Assembly (NCBI GenBank): GCA_900068845.1
Contig: CEFQ01000010.1
Coordinates: 725,326-789,325, forward strand
DNA: 64,000 nt
Reading direction: 5' to 3'
From: Enterobacter ludwigii
GTDB taxonomy: Bacteria > Pseudomonadota > Gammaproteobacteria > Enterobacterales > Enterobacteriaceae
Made by a program: the position numbers and the translations under genes. The notes below the pieces were generated by a model. The model worked only from the letters and a program-made list of their open reading frames with translations. It did not search any database and had not been told where the DNA came from. Positions within the stretch are counted from its first letter, which is position 1. Every line of letters begins with the position of its first letter. This document shows positions 30,412-39,806 of the stretch, piece after piece.

Positions 30412-31925
30412 TGAGCGACGAGATTATTCTGCAGGCCAACCAGATGTCGATGCTGTTCCCCGGCACGTTAGCGCTGGACCGGGTGGACTACCGCGTGTGG
30501 CGCGGCAAAGTCAATGTCATCATCGGCGAAAACGGTGCCGGAAAATCGACGTTGATGAAGATACTCGCCGGCGTGCAGCAGCCGAGCAGCGGTGAAATGT
30601 TCCTCAACGGCAACAAAGTGGCGTTTCACAGCACGCGTGATGCCGCGCGCCACGGCATCGGCATGGTGCATCAGGAGCTCAACCTGTTTGAAAACCTCAG
30701 CGTAGCGGAGAACATTTTCCTTGGCCGTGAGATCCAGAGCGGCATTCGGCCCATTAATGAAGCCGAGCAGAAACGCCGAACTGCCGCGCTGATGCAGCGA
30801 CTCAATCAGCCGATTTCGCCGGATGAGAAGGTCGGCAACCTAAAGGTCGGTCAACAGCAATTGGTGGAGATTGCCAAAGCGCTGGCGGAAGACGCCGACA
30901 TCCTGATCCTCGATGAGCCCACCTCGGCACTGAGCAAAACCGAAGTGGAGATCCTGTTTCGGGTAATCCGCGAGCTGACGCGGCAGGGCGTTTCCATCAT
31001 TTATATCTCGCATCGGCTGGAAGAGCTGATGGCGATTGGCGATGTGATAACCATTCTGCGCGACGGGCGCTTTCAGGCCGAAGCGCAGGTTAGCGATATT
31101 GATGTGCCGTGGATTGTGCATGAAATGCTCGGTAGCGATCCGGTTAACACCTTCCTGCCGACGCATCGCCAGTTTGGTGCAGCAGTGTTGGAAGCGGAAC
31201 ACATTACCTGCGTCAGCCCCAACGGCAACACGCTGGTGGATGACGTCAGTTTTCAGGTGCGTTCTGGTGAGATCGTCGGCATTTACGGTTTGATGGGCGC
31301 GGGGCGCACCGAGTTGTTTGAGTGTCTACTCGGCACGCAACGCAATTATCTCGGCAAGCTGTGGCTCGACAGCAAACCGCTGCCCACGCGTTTGCCAACC
31401 GCTGAACGCATCCGCATGGGCATGAGTCTGGTACCGGAAGATCGTAAACGCTCGGGCATTTTTCCCATCTCATCGGTGGCGAGTAATCTGACCATCGCCA
31501 GCCTGTGGCGACGTCTTTCACATCGCACTGTGATTTCTGAACAGGCCGAACGCGAAGTGGTGAACAGCACTGTGGGCAATCTGGCAATTAAGATCTCTTC
31601 GCCAGACGTTGCCATCAGCGCCTTAAGCGGTGGCAATCAGCAAAAAGTGGTGATTGGCCGTTCGCTGCTGACCAATCCGCGTTTGTTGCTCCTGGATGAG
31701 CCAAGTCGTGGTATTGACGTCGGAGCCAAAGCCGAAGTGTTCCGCATGATGGTCAAGCTGTCGGAGCAGGGCATTGCGGTGGTGTTTTCGACTTCCGACC
31801 TGAAAGAGATCATGGCCGTCGCCGATCGCATCATTGTGATGTCTGGCGGCAAATTGACTGCTGACCTACCGCGCGCTGAAGCGGAAGAGGCGGCGCTGGT
31901 TAAAGCAAGCGCACAAGGGTTCTGA
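30411..31925 (+). CDS. RbsA-like sugar ABC transporter ATPase (tandem domains)
   Basis: 504 residues with two ABC domains. First domain: Walker A GENGAGKST near residues 38-46, altered signature 'LKVGQQQLVEIAKAL', Walker B 'ADILILDEPTSALS'. Second domain: degenerate Walker A 'GLMGAGRTEL' lacking the Lys, intact signature 'LSGGNQQKVVIGRSL' and 'LLLLDEPSRGIDVGAK'. This asymmetric arrangement is normal for RbsA/MglA-type ATPases. Starts within the preceding gene's stop codon and is followed two bases later by the permease. Confidence 0.93.
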   Translation: MSDEIILQANQMSMLFPGTLALDRVDYRVWRGKVNVIIGENGAGKSTLMKILAGVQQPSSGEMFLNGNKVAFHSTRDAARHGIGMVHQELNLFENLSVAENIFLGREIQSGIRPINEAEQKRRTAALMQRLNQPISPDEKVGNLKVGQQQLVEIAKALAEDADILILDEPTSALSKTEVEILFRVIRELTRQGVSIIYISHRLEELMAIGDVITILRDGRFQAEAQVSDIDVPWIVHEMLGSDPVNTFLPTHRQFGAAVLEAEHITCVSPNGNTLVDDVSFQVRSGEIVGIYGLMGAGRTELFECLLGTQRNYLGKLWLDSKPLPTRLPTAERIRMGMSLVPEDRKRSGIFPISSVASNLTIASLWRRLSHRTVISEQAEREVVNSTVGNLAIKISSPDVAISALSGGNQQKVVIGRSLLTNPRLLLLDEPSRGIDVGAKAEVFRMMVKLSEQGIAVVFSTSDLKEIMAVADRIIVMSGGKLTADLPRAEAEEAALVKASAQGF

Positions 31926-31926
31926 T

Positions 31927-33033
31927 ATGAAAAACAACGGCGCGCTCGCGCTCGCATCGCCTGGTAAAGCCTTTAACTCACGCGAAAGCCTGATTCTGCT
32001 GCTGCTAAAATTGCGCACTTTTATTGCGCTGTTTTTGATTGTCGGTTTCTTCGCTATCACGGTGCCGGATTTCCTCGCGGTCGGCAGCATGGTGATCATG
32101 GTGAAACACATCGCCATTAACGCCTTCCTCGCACTCGGCATCACCTTTGTCATCATCACTGCAGGTATCGATCTTTCGATCGGTGCCACGCTCGGTTTGT
32201 GCGGCATGATTGCCGGCTGGCTGATTACCAAAGGCATTGTGCTGCCGATGTTTGGCATCGCCATCTTCCCCAGCGTGTGGGTGATTGTACCGATTGTATT
32301 GCTGATTGGCGGGATAATTGGCGCGGCAAACGGCTGGATCATTACCCGTTACAACGTGGCGCCGTTCATCTGCACGCTCGGTACCATGTACATCCTGCGC
32401 GGCACGGCCATGCTTACCTCGGGCGGCGAAACGTTTCCCGGCCTGCAGGGTAATGACATGCTGGGAAATACCGGATTCGACAAGATTGGCGCGGGCTATT
32501 TCCTCGGTTTGCCGTGGGCCATCTGGATGATGGTGCTACTGGCGTTGGTGATCGCTTACGTTGCGCGACGTCTGCCGTTTGGCCGCCAGGTTTACGCCAT
32601 CGGCGATAACGAACGCGCCGCGGAGCTCTCGGGTGTGAAAGTGAAGTCCGTAAAAATCTGGGTGTATGCCATCTCCGGTTTTTGCGCGGCGATTGCCGGC
32701 ATCGTGGTCTCGTCACAGCTGGTGGCCAGCCATCCGGCGAACGGGACGTCGTTTGAAATGAACGCGATTGCTGCCGTGGTGCTGGGAGGCACCTCGCTGG
32801 CGGGTGGACGCGGCACTATTCTCGGCACGCTGATTGGTGCCTTTGTTATCGGCTTCCTCGCGGATGGCTTGATCATGATGGGCGTTAGCGAGTTCTGGCA
32901 AATGGTGATCAAAGGCATCGTCATTATCGTGGCCGTGATCATCGACCAAATGCAGAGCCGTATGCAGCAGAAGGCGGCAGTAGTGGCGCAGAAAGCGCTG
33001 ATTGAGGAGGGCGGTAGCCCGGCAAAAAGTTAA
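31927..33033 (+). CDS. RbsC-like sugar ABC transporter permease
   Basis: Inner-membrane permease of 368 residues with eight to ten hydrophobic segments. The family signature is clear: 'TFVIITAGIDLSIGATLGLCGMIAGW', 'YNVAPFICTLGTMYILRGTAMLTSGGE', 'YAIGDNERAAELSGVKVKSVKIWVYAISGFCAAIAGIV' (ATPase-coupling loop) and 'MNAIAAVVLGGTSLAGGRGTILGTLIGAF'. An N-terminal cytoplasmic extension of about 30 residues precedes the first helix. Last gene of the importer operon; a terminator follows. Confidence 0.92.
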   Translation: MKNNGALALASPGKAFNSRESLILLLLKLRTFIALFLIVGFFAITVPDFLAVGSMVIMVKHIAINAFLALGITFVIITAGIDLSIGATLGLCGMIAGWLITKGIVLPMFGIAIFPSVWVIVPIVLLIGGIIGAANGWIITRYNVAPFICTLGTMYILRGTAMLTSGGETFPGLQGNDMLGNTGFDKIGAGYFLGLPWAIWMMVLLALVIAYVARRLPFGRQVYAIGDNERAAELSGVKVKSVKIWVYAISGFCAAIAGIVVSSQLVASHPANGTSFEMNAIAAVVLGGTSLAGGRGTILGTLIGAFVIGFLADGLIMMGVSEFWQMVIKGIVIIVAVIIDQMQSRMQQKAAVVAQKALIEEGGSPAKS

Positions 33034-33040
33034 TCGGTTG

Positions 33041-33072
33041 GGTGCAGGCGCTGATTGTCTGCACCTTTTTTT
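33041..33072 (+). terminator. Terminator of the ABC importer operon
   Basis: Stem GGTGCAG / CTGCACC (33041-33047 with 33059-33065) followed by seven T residues, 7 bases after the permease stop. It separates the importer operon from the transketolase-kinase operon, which has its own operator-like site 8 bases further on. Confidence 0.85.
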
Positions 33073-33079
33073 CTTCATT

Positions 33080-33095
33080 GTGAATAAATATTCAC
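33080..33095. promoter_or_regulatory. Second operator-like palindrome (transketolase promoter)
   Basis: GTGAATAAATATTCAC: arms GTGAATA/TATTCAC around AA. The core TGAATAAATATTCA differs by one base from the site at 28817-28830. It sits between the importer terminator and the transketolase N-subunit gene, 27 bases ahead of the ATG at 33122, so the two operons are probably co-regulated. Confidence 0.68.
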
Positions 33096-33121
33096 CCGTG
33101 CTTTAAAATTCAGAGGTGTCT

Positions 33122-33955
33122 ATGAATCCTTTCAAATACTCGGTAGCGGATCTGGCAGCGAAAGCGCGCGCCGTGCGCCGCCGCATTATCCAGCTGAACG
33201 CGGGCAGCCCGGCGGGCGGTCACACCGGTGCCGATCTCTCTCAGGTGGAGATCCTCACCGCGCTCTATTTCCGCATTCTTAACTGCGCGCCCGATCGTAC
33301 CAACGATCCGCAGCGCGATATCTATATCCAGTCAAAAGGTCATGCGGTGGGTGGTTATTACTGCGTGCTGGCAGAAGCCGGTTATTTCCCCACCGAATGG
33401 CTGCCGACATATCAGCATTCAGATTCGCACCTGCCGGGCCATCCGGTACGACAAAAAACGCCGGGCGTTGAGCTGAACACCGGTGCGCTGGGCCACGGTT
33501 TACCCGTGGCAGTTGGCATTGCGCTGGCCGCAAAAAAAGATAACAGCGACCGACGCATTTTTGTCGTCACCGGCGACGGTGAACTGGCGGAAGGCAGTAA
33601 CTGGGAAGCGGCGCTGGTCGCGGCGCATTACGGCCTCGATAACCTGGTGATCATCAACGACAAGAACAAGCTGCAGCTGGCGGGCCACACACGCGACATT
33701 ATGAACACCGATCCGCTGCCGGATAAATGGCGCGCCTTTGGCCTGGACGTGAGCGAATGCAATGGCAATGACATGGCTGCTGTGGTGGAGGCCATCGAAA
33801 ACCTGCCGCGTAACGGCGGCAAGCCACAGGTGATTGTGGCGCATACCGAAAAAGGCTTCGGCATCTCCTTTATTCAGGGCAAACCGGAATGGCATCACCG
33901 CGTACCGAAAGGGGAAGAGATTGAGTTGGCACTGGAGGAGTTGAAAGATGAGTAA
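33122..33955 (+). CDS. Split transketolase, N-terminal (ThDP-binding) subunit
   Basis: 277 residues equal to the first third of a transketolase. Start ATG 33122 follows AGAGGTGTCT; a GTG two codons earlier (33116) is less well placed. ThDP/Mg motif 'VTGDGELAEGSNWEAALVAAHYGLDNLVIINDKN' near residues 140-175; substrate/cofactor histidines in 'GSPAGGHTGADLS', 'SKGHAVGGYYCVL' and 'NTGALGHGLPVAVG'. Overlaps the C-subunit gene by 8 bases. Split transketolases occur in specialised pathways, for example apulose-4-phosphate transketolase AptAB; here the neighbouring importer and kinase imply a dedicated ketose phosphate. Confidence 0.88.
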   Translation: MNPFKYSVADLAAKARAVRRRIIQLNAGSPAGGHTGADLSQVEILTALYFRILNCAPDRTNDPQRDIYIQSKGHAVGGYYCVLAEAGYFPTEWLPTYQHSDSHLPGHPVRQKTPGVELNTGALGHGLPVAVGIALAAKKDNSDRRIFVVTGDGELAEGSNWEAALVAAHYGLDNLVIINDKNKLQLAGHTRDIMNTDPLPDKWRAFGLDVSECNGNDMAAVVEAIENLPRNGGKPQVIVAHTEKGFGISFIQGKPEWHHRVPKGEEIELALEELKDE

Positions 33956-34892
33956 TGCAAAACACCTGGCGACAGTAATGGTTGAGGCATTTATTGATGC
34001 GGTTAATCGCGGCGTCGATTTAGTGCCGGTGGTGGCCGATTCCACCTCAACCGCCAAAATTGCGCCTTTTATCAAGGCGTTTCCCGATCGCCTGATCAAC
34101 GTTGGTATCGCGGAGCAAACGCTGGTGGGCACCGCCGCTGGCCTGGCGATTGGTGGCAAAGTCGCCGTTACCTGTAATGCCGCGCCGTTCCTGGTTTCTC
34201 GCGCCAATGAGCAGGTCAAAGTTGATGTCTGCTACAACAACACCAACGTCAAACTGTTTGGCCTGAATGCCGGGGCCAGTTACGGCCCGCTCGCCAGCAC
34301 CCATCACAGCATCGACGACATTGCAGTGATGCGTGGCTTCGGCAACATCGAAATCTATGCGCCTTCTTGTCCGCTGGAGTGCCGCCAAATTATTGAGTAT
34401 GCGCTGGCCCACGTCGGCCCGGTATATATCCGTCTCGATGGCAAAGATCTGCCACAGCTGCACGATGAAAATTATCAATTCCGTCCGGGCCAAATCGATG
34501 TTTTACGTGAAGGTCATGACATTGTACTGGTGGCGATGGGCTCCACCGTTCACGAGGTGGTTCACGCCGCCGAGCAACTGCATGAGCAAGGCATTACAGC
34601 GGGTGTGATCGCCATTCCATCGATTCGACCTTGTGATACCCAACAGCTGCGCGAGCTGTTAAATCACTATCCAGCGGTGATTACCGTGGAGGAGCACAAC
34701 GTCAACGGCGGCGTCGGCAGTTTGGTCGCAGAAGTGTTAGCGGAAGGCGGTTGTGGCATTCCGCTGTTGCGTTTAGGCATCCCCGATGGCGAATACGCGA
34801 TTGCGGGCGATCGCGCCTCAACCCGCGCGCGTCACGGTATTGATGCCGCCAGCGTGGTGAAGAGTGCAGTGCGCATCTGTGCAGGAGCGTAA
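33948..34892 (+). CDS. Split transketolase, C-terminal subunit
   Basis: 314 residues covering the pyrimidine-binding and C-terminal domains. 'DRLINVGIAEQTLVGTAAGLAIGGK' (residues about 46-70) contains the catalytic Glu that activates ThDP; 'GASYGPLASTHHSIDDIAVMRGF' is the pyrimidine-domain core; 'VYIRLDGKDLPQ' and 'HDIVLVAMGSTVHEVVHAAEQL' begin the C-terminal domain, which ends with 'DGEYAIAGDRASTRARHGIDAASVV'. Must pair with the N-subunit to form the active site. Two bases separate it from the kinase gene. Confidence 0.88.
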   Translation: MSNAKHLATVMVEAFIDAVNRGVDLVPVVADSTSTAKIAPFIKAFPDRLINVGIAEQTLVGTAAGLAIGGKVAVTCNAAPFLVSRANEQVKVDVCYNNTNVKLFGLNAGASYGPLASTHHSIDDIAVMRGFGNIEIYAPSCPLECRQIIEYALAHVGPVYIRLDGKDLPQLHDENYQFRPGQIDVLREGHDIVLVAMGSTVHEVVHAAEQLHEQGITAGVIAIPSIRPCDTQQLRELLNHYPAVITVEEHNVNGGVGSLVAEVLAEGGCGIPLLRLGIPDGEYAIAGDRASTRARHGIDAASVVKSAVRICAGA

Positions 34893-34894
34893 AG

Positions 34895-36382
34895 ATGGCA
34901 GGTTCGTTAATACTGGCAATTGATGAAGGTACCACCAACGCTAAAGCCATTGCGGTGGATCGCGCCGGAAACGTGGTGGCACGCGGTAGCCAGCCGCTGA
35001 CGCTGGAACATCCACAGCCCGGACTGGCGGAGCAGGATCCGCTGGCGATTTGGCAGGCGGTGAAACAGGCCGTAAGCGATTGCCTGGCACAGTGTTCAGG
35101 TGCTGCGGTAGCAGCGGTGGCGATCAGCAACCAGCGCGAATCGGTGCTGATTTGGCAGCGACATAACGGTGAGCCATTGACTCCGCTGGTGAGTTGGCAG
35201 GATCGCCGCTCAGAGGCTTTTTGCCGCGATTTACGCGTGGCGGGTAAAGCGCCGCGCATCACTGGACTCACCGGATTAGCGGTCGACCCGATGTTTCCGG
35301 CCGGCAAACTCACTGGCATGCTCGCGACGCTGCCAAATGGATTAGCACGCGCGCAGGCGGGGGAACTCTGCATCGGTACGGTGGATAGCTGGCTCAGTTG
35401 GCAGCTGAGCGGCGGCGAAAGCTTCGTCACCGATCATGCCAATGCGGCGCGCACTCAACTCTACAATCTGCACAGCGGTGACTGGGATGATGAACTGCTG
35501 GCGCTGTTCCATATTCCGCGCGCGGCATTGCCGCAGATTGTGGCCTCCGCCAGCGCGCAAGGCGTGGTAACACGCAATGATATTCCCGGTTTAGCGCCCG
35601 GCACGCCGATTTTGTCACGCATCGGCGATTCGCACGCTGCGCTGCAAGCCCAGCGCAACGGCAGCGAAGAGGTGGTCAAAGCCACTTACGGCACCGGTTC
35701 ATCGCTGATGATGTCGATGGCAACGCCGCTGCTAACGGAAAATGGCCTCAGCACCACGGTGGCGTGGCACGACGGCACGCTGCGCTATGCCTTCGAAGGC
35801 AACATTACGCACACCGGTTCCGGTGCGGCGTGGCTCGGCCGCATGCTGGGCATCAAGGATCCGCGAGCGCTCACCGCGCTGGCGCAGCGCAGCGAACACA
35901 ATCAGGGTATTTATTTTGTACCAGCACTCTCGGGCCTGGGTGCGCCCTGGTGGGATTTAAAAGCACGCGGCATGGTGTGCGGGCTAACTGATGCGGCAAC
36001 GCCAGAGGTACTGGCGCGCGTGGCGCTGGAATCGATCACCTTCCAGATCGCCGACGTGTTTTTTGCCATGGAGCAGGCCAGCGGTGTGCAACTTCCTGCG
36101 TTATGCGTGGATGGTAGCGCCACAGAAAATAGCTGGTTGATGCAGATGCAAGCCGATGTGTTGCAGCGGCCGCTGAAACGCGTGCCGACGCCAGAGGTTT
36201 CAGCGCTGGGTGCGGCACTATTGGCGGGCCGCACGTTGGGCTGGTGGCAGCAGGGCAGTGAGATGCAGGCGTTACAGGGCGGCAGCGTGATCATGCCGTG
36301 CGCTGATCGGGCGCAAAGTATGCAGGAAAATTATCAAGGCTGGCTGGATGCGGTGGCGCGCTGCCGTTTTCAGCCGCATTGA
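34895..36382 (+). CDS. FGGY-family ketose/polyol kinase
   Basis: 495 residues. N-terminal phosphate loop 'LAIDEGTTNAKAIAVDRAGNVVA', 'AVAISNQRESVLIW' (glycerol-kinase-like), 'WQDRRS', catalytic Asp region 'RIGDSHAALQA', 'ATYGTGSSLMM', then FGGY signature-like 'VPALSGLGAPWWDLKARGMVCGL' and 'LCVDGSATENSWLMQMQADVL'. Family members phosphorylate xylulose, ribulose, glycerol, erythritol or apulose. In this operon it would make the phosphorylated substrate for the split transketolase. D-apulose kinase is one possibility, but no apiose isomerase gene is present here. A GTAG palindrome follows 6 bases after the stop. Confidence 0.87.
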   Translation: MAGSLILAIDEGTTNAKAIAVDRAGNVVARGSQPLTLEHPQPGLAEQDPLAIWQAVKQAVSDCLAQCSGAAVAAVAISNQRESVLIWQRHNGEPLTPLVSWQDRRSEAFCRDLRVAGKAPRITGLTGLAVDPMFPAGKLTGMLATLPNGLARAQAGELCIGTVDSWLSWQLSGGESFVTDHANAARTQLYNLHSGDWDDELLALFHIPRAALPQIVASASAQGVVTRNDIPGLAPGTPILSRIGDSHAALQAQRNGSEEVVKATYGTGSSLMMSMATPLLTENGLSTTVAWHDGTLRYAFEGNITHTGSGAAWLGRMLGIKDPRALTALAQRSEHNQGIYFVPALSGLGAPWWDLKARGMVCGLTDAATPEVLARVALESITFQIADVFFAMEQASGVQLPALCVDGSATENSWLMQMQADVLQRPLKRVPTPEVSALGAALLAGRTLGWWQQGSEMQALQGGSVIMPCADRAQSMQENYQGWLDAVARCRFQPH

Positions 36383-36388
36383 CCAGGC

Positions 36389-36412
36389 GGTCGCCATGAA
36401 TGGCGACCCTAC
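36389..36412. repeat. Single CTAC palindrome at right edge of sugar island
   Basis: GGTCGCCATGAATGGCGACC, a perfect 20-base hairpin, followed by CTAC. Inverted counterpart of the element at 27667-27690. Located between the kinase gene and ycgR. Confidence 0.8.
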
Positions 36413-36434
36413 GATTGCACGATGCGCAGCGGGA

Positions 36435-37169
36435 TTACTGGAACCGATTCGCCTTATCACGTGCCAAACGTTCCAGCGCAAAAATCACCTGCTGGAGCTG
36501 GCGTTCCTGAATCGGTTCGATGGTGGTAAAGCGGAAGCTGAGACGCGGTGTAACGCGGGTGTCGTTCTTGCTGGTCACCACGGTACGTTCACCAATGTGC
36601 AGCAGCTGAGCCGTCACCTCAAAATGACCGTATTCAGCCAGATCGACGCGCAGCTTTTTAAACGTATCGCCGCGATTAAGGCCTTCCGGCAGCGCTTCGT
36701 CCAGCAGCACGCCCACGCCACCTAATGAGAGATCCTGCAGGCGGAAACGCGCCGTGCGACCGTCCGGCCACTGGCTGTGGCAATAAAAAACCGGTTCCAA
36801 TGGCGCATTGACGCGGAAAAATTCACGACGCTGAATCTGCCATACCAATTCGGGTAGTGAAGCGGCAAAAGCAGGTAAGCCTTCGAATTCAATACGCTGT
36901 AAACCGGTTAAACCAAATTCTACTTTGGCACCGTGCGTTTCGGCGGCGATATTCACTTCGCCACCTTGTAGCGCTAAATCGTTATCAAGCGCGTTGCTGC
37001 CGAGGTCAAAGATCACCTGATCTTCATCGGCTGACAGCAAGCGGCTGATAAACTGACCGCGCGAGAAATTCACCATCAACAGGGTTTGAAAACGCAACAG
37101 GTCTTTCATCACGCCTAAAACAGCTAACGTGCCTCGCTTGAGGTATTGTTCTTTATCGGCTTCACCCAC
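36435..37169 (-). CDS. ycgR: Flagellar brake protein YcgR (PilZ, c-di-GMP receptor)
   Basis: Binds cyclic di-GMP and slows or biases the flagellar motor. Two domains: N-terminal YcgR domain ('KVEFGLTGLQRIEFEGLPAF'), then PilZ with the RxxxR motif in 'QRREFFRVNAPL' near residue 118 and D-x-S-x-x-G in 'LQDLSLGGVGVLLDE' near 150. The frame opens at GTG 37181, but GTG at 37169 is better: GGAG six bases upstream, 244 residues as in E. coli, and MGEADKEQYLKRGTLAVLG aligning with the E. coli start. Beside ymgE as in E. coli. Confidence 0.92.
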   Translation of the reverse strand: MGEADKEQYLKRGTLAVLGVMKDLLRFQTLLMVNFSRGQFISRLLSADEDQVIFDLGSNALDNDLALQGGEVNIAAETHGAKVEFGLTGLQRIEFEGLPAFAASLPELVWQIQRREFFRVNAPLEPVFYCHSQWPDGRTARFRLQDLSLGGVGVLLDEALPEGLNRGDTFKKLRVDLAEYGHFEVTAQLLHIGERTVVTSKNDTRVTPRLSFRFTTIEPIQERQLQQVIFALERLARDKANRFQ

Positions 37170-37355
37170 GTCCTGCTCCACTTATCCGATTATTATTTTC
37201 ACGACTGACAATGCTGTTCGTCTGTTATCGGCGACGCTTCGCTAAGCTTTAGCCTGCGAAGGATGATTTACTGTGCTGAATTGCGATGCAGATCAAAAAA
37301 TCCCGGCTATACTTGTTGCGGTGAACACATTGATTAATAAAGTAAGGAGCAGTAA

Positions 37356-37604
37356 ATGGGTATTCTTTCATGGATTATTTTTGGTCTGATTGCCGGGATT
37401 ATCGCCAAGTGGATTATGCCGGGTAAAGATGGCGGCGGCTTTATCATTACCGTGGTGCTGGGTGTGGTAGGTGCGGTTGTCGGTGGCTGGATCAGTACCC
37501 TGTTTGGTTTCGGTAAAGTTGATGGTTTCAACTTCGGCAGTTTCGTGGTGGCGGTCATTGGCGCCATTGTGGTGCTGTGGATCTACCGTAAAGTGCGAAG
37601 TTAA
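37356..37604 (+). CDS. ymgE: Transglycosylase-associated small membrane protein YmgE
   Basis: 82-residue inner-membrane protein of the GlsB/YeaQ/YmgE family. Three hydrophobic helices: 'ILSWIIFGLIAGIIAKWIM', 'GGGFIITVVLGVVGAVVGGWIST' and 'FNFGSFVVAVIGAIVVLWIYR', with the conserved 'IMPGKDGGG' loop. Function unknown; family members are stress-induced. Ribosome site AAGGAGCAGTA. Divergent from ycgR, matching E. coli order. Confidence 0.9.
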   Translation: MGILSWIIFGLIAGIIAKWIMPGKDGGGFIITVVLGVVGAVVGGWISTLFGFGKVDGFNFGSFVVAVIGAIVVLWIYRKVRS

Positions 37605-37623
37605 CCGCGCAGAGATTTGATGA

Positions 37624-37657
37624 AATCCGCCATCCCGCAAAGGGTGGCGGATTTTTT
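37624..37657. terminator. Terminator after ymgE
   Basis: Stem AATCCGCCA(T)CCC / GGGTGGCGGATT around GCAAA, then seven T residues. It lies between convergent ymgE and the TonB-dependent receptor gene and, having an AAAT on its left, may act for both strands. Confidence 0.85.
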
Positions 37658-37666
37658 TATGCCTGC

Positions 37667-39766
37667 TTAAAAGTCGTAGCCCACCGTGGCCATCACGGTA
37701 CGCTCAGCCCCGCGATAGCAGTAACCGGTGCCGTAACAGGCGGCCAGATATTTTTTATCGGTCAGGTTGTTGGCATTAACCTGCAGCCAGGCGCCTTTCA
37801 GCTGCGAATTCCACGCACCCAGATCCGCGCGTACCGACGCATCAAACAGCGTCACGGATGGCAGACGCGTGGTGTTCTCGTTATCGGCCCATTGCTTACC
37901 GATATAACGCACACCGGCACCGGCGCTCAAGCCGTAATCAAACTGATAATGCCCCCACAACGACGCCATGCTGTTCGGCGTGACATACGGCGTATGGCCG
38001 TCGTTACCGTCTACGGAATCCTTAAAGCGCAGATGGTTCAGCGTGTAGCCCGCGATGGTGCTGAAGCGCGGTGTCAGCTGATTACGCGCCTCCAGCTCAA
38101 TGCCCTGCGAATGCACTTTGCCCGACGGCGTGTACGTGCCGTCCAGCACGTTGCGGTTGGCGACATCGTCCTGCGTCAGGTCGTACACCGCGATCGAATA
38201 CATATCGCGCGTGCCCACCGGCTGATATTTCACGCCCGCTTCATACTGCTCGGAGGTGGTTGGTTTCAGCTGATTGCCCTGCGGATCGGTTAATGAAGCT
38301 GGCGTAATCGCCTGGCTCCAGCTGACGTAAGGTGAAATACCATTATCGAAGGCATACAGCAGCGCGGCGCGGCCACTGATGTGATCGTCCTGACGACGGC
38401 TGGTGCCGTTTTCCGAGACGATGCGGTCATAGCGGCCTGACAAGTCCAGATGCCAGCGATCCAACTGCAACTCGTCCTGCAGATACAAGCCGGTCTGATA
38501 GTAGCGGCGCGTCTGCGATGTCCAGGAGAAGTCCGGCATGATGCCCACTTCTTCACCGTTCCACGCATTCAGCGCGCTGGCGGCGCCGCTGGCTTCAGTA
38601 ATGTCGTTTTTATAGCGATGGTACTCCGCGCCCAGCGTCACGCGATGCTGGACCGCGCCCGTCGCAAAATCGGCCTGCAACTGGTTGTCATTAGCCCATG
38701 CGCTGAGCGAAGAACGCTCGCCGGAGAAGTAGCGGTTCAACAGGTCTGGATTGGTGGCATTCCAGCCAATTTGATACACCTGATCGAGCTCGGTATTCGA
38801 GTGGCTATAGCTGCCGGTGGAGTGTACCGACCATACTTCGTTGAAGCGGTGGGAAAAATCATAGCTATACATCTGTTCACGACGCTTGAACTGATCGAGC
38901 GCGCTGTCGCCTTCGTAAAAGCCGTCGCTCAACGTGCGGCCATTGTGGCTGTAAAGCGTGCCTTCTGCTGGCACCGATCCGTGATAGCCGCCAGAGGGAT
39001 CTTTCTGCAGGTAGGCGCGCAACACTAAATTGGTGTCTTCACTTGGCTGCCACATCAGCTGCGGTGAAATCGCGTACTTCTCTTCACGCGTGTGATCGTA
39101 CTGCGTATCGCTGTTGCGCGTGACGCCGGTTAAGCGAAATGCCCACTGATCGTTAATGGCGTTGGTGTAATCAAACGCAGCGCTATTGGTGGCGTTCGTC
39201 CCGCTCGACAGGCGGAAATGGCCCTCTTCGGCGAACTGTGGACGCTTACTCACCATGTTCACCAACCCACCCGGCACCGTTTGGCCATACAACGCGGAAG
39301 AGGGACCTTTAATCACATCAATACGATCGAGGAACCAATTATCCACCTGCAGGATGTTGAAGCTGCCGCCGTCACTCATGACGCGCAGGCCATCGAGGAA
39401 GGTGTTATCGACATCGCCGCCGTGGAAACCGCGCAGCGCGATGGTGTCGTAGCGCGTGGCCGCGCCGCCAAAGTTGGTGAATACGCCCGGCGTGTAGCCC
39501 AGTGCCTGATTAAGATCTTGTGCGCCCTGATCTTCCATTTGCTGACGCGTTACCACCGAGATGGATTGTGGTGTGGTAATCAGCGGCTGATCGGTTTTGC
39601 TGGCACCGCTGCTACGCGTGGCAAGATAACCCTGCGTCGGTGAGGTGGCGCTTTCTTGCGGTTGCGCCGTGACGACGATCGACTCTTCGGCGAAGCTGGC
39701 AGCCGGTAAAGCCAGCGCCAGCGCACACAGCACGCGGTCACGTTTAAGGGTAAACAGCGAGGTCAT
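37667..39766 (-). CDS. TonB-dependent siderophore receptor (FhuA/FoxA-like)
   Basis: Outer-membrane receptor of 699 residues. Signal peptide ('RVLCALALALPAASFA'), a TonB box-like 'EESIVVTAQ' at the mature N-terminus, plug domain with 'QSISVVTRQQMEDQGAQDLNQALGYTPGV' and 'NWFLDRIDVIKGPSSALYGQTVPGGLVNMVSKRP', then a 22-strand barrel ending 'KYLAACYGTGYCYRGAERTVMATVGYDF' with the terminal Phe. The two cysteines near the end are typical of FhuA/FoxA-type hydroxamate receptors. A Fur-box-like site lies 41 bases upstream. No siderophore ABC genes adjoin, so it must work with a transporter encoded elsewhere. The ligand is uncertain. Confidence 0.9.
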   Translation of the reverse strand: MTSLFTLKRDRVLCALALALPAASFAEESIVVTAQPQESATSPTQGYLATRSSGASKTDQPLITTPQSISVVTRQQMEDQGAQDLNQALGYTPGVFTNFGGAATRYDTIALRGFHGGDVDNTFLDGLRVMSDGGSFNILQVDNWFLDRIDVIKGPSSALYGQTVPGGLVNMVSKRPQFAEEGHFRLSSGTNATNSAAFDYTNAINDQWAFRLTGVTRNSDTQYDHTREEKYAISPQLMWQPSEDTNLVLRAYLQKDPSGGYHGSVPAEGTLYSHNGRTLSDGFYEGDSALDQFKRREQMYSYDFSHRFNEVWSVHSTGSYSHSNTELDQVYQIGWNATNPDLLNRYFSGERSSLSAWANDNQLQADFATGAVQHRVTLGAEYHRYKNDITEASGAASALNAWNGEEVGIMPDFSWTSQTRRYYQTGLYLQDELQLDRWHLDLSGRYDRIVSENGTSRRQDDHISGRAALLYAFDNGISPYVSWSQAITPASLTDPQGNQLKPTTSEQYEAGVKYQPVGTRDMYSIAVYDLTQDDVANRNVLDGTYTPSGKVHSQGIELEARNQLTPRFSTIAGYTLNHLRFKDSVDGNDGHTPYVTPNSMASLWGHYQFDYGLSAGAGVRYIGKQWADNENTTRLPSVTLFDASVRADLGAWNSQLKGAWLQVNANNLTDKKYLAACYGTGYCYRGAERTVMATVGYDF

Positions 39767-39806
39767 GAGAGGTTCCTGTTGTTTTAATGAGAATGGGTAT
39801 GGAAAT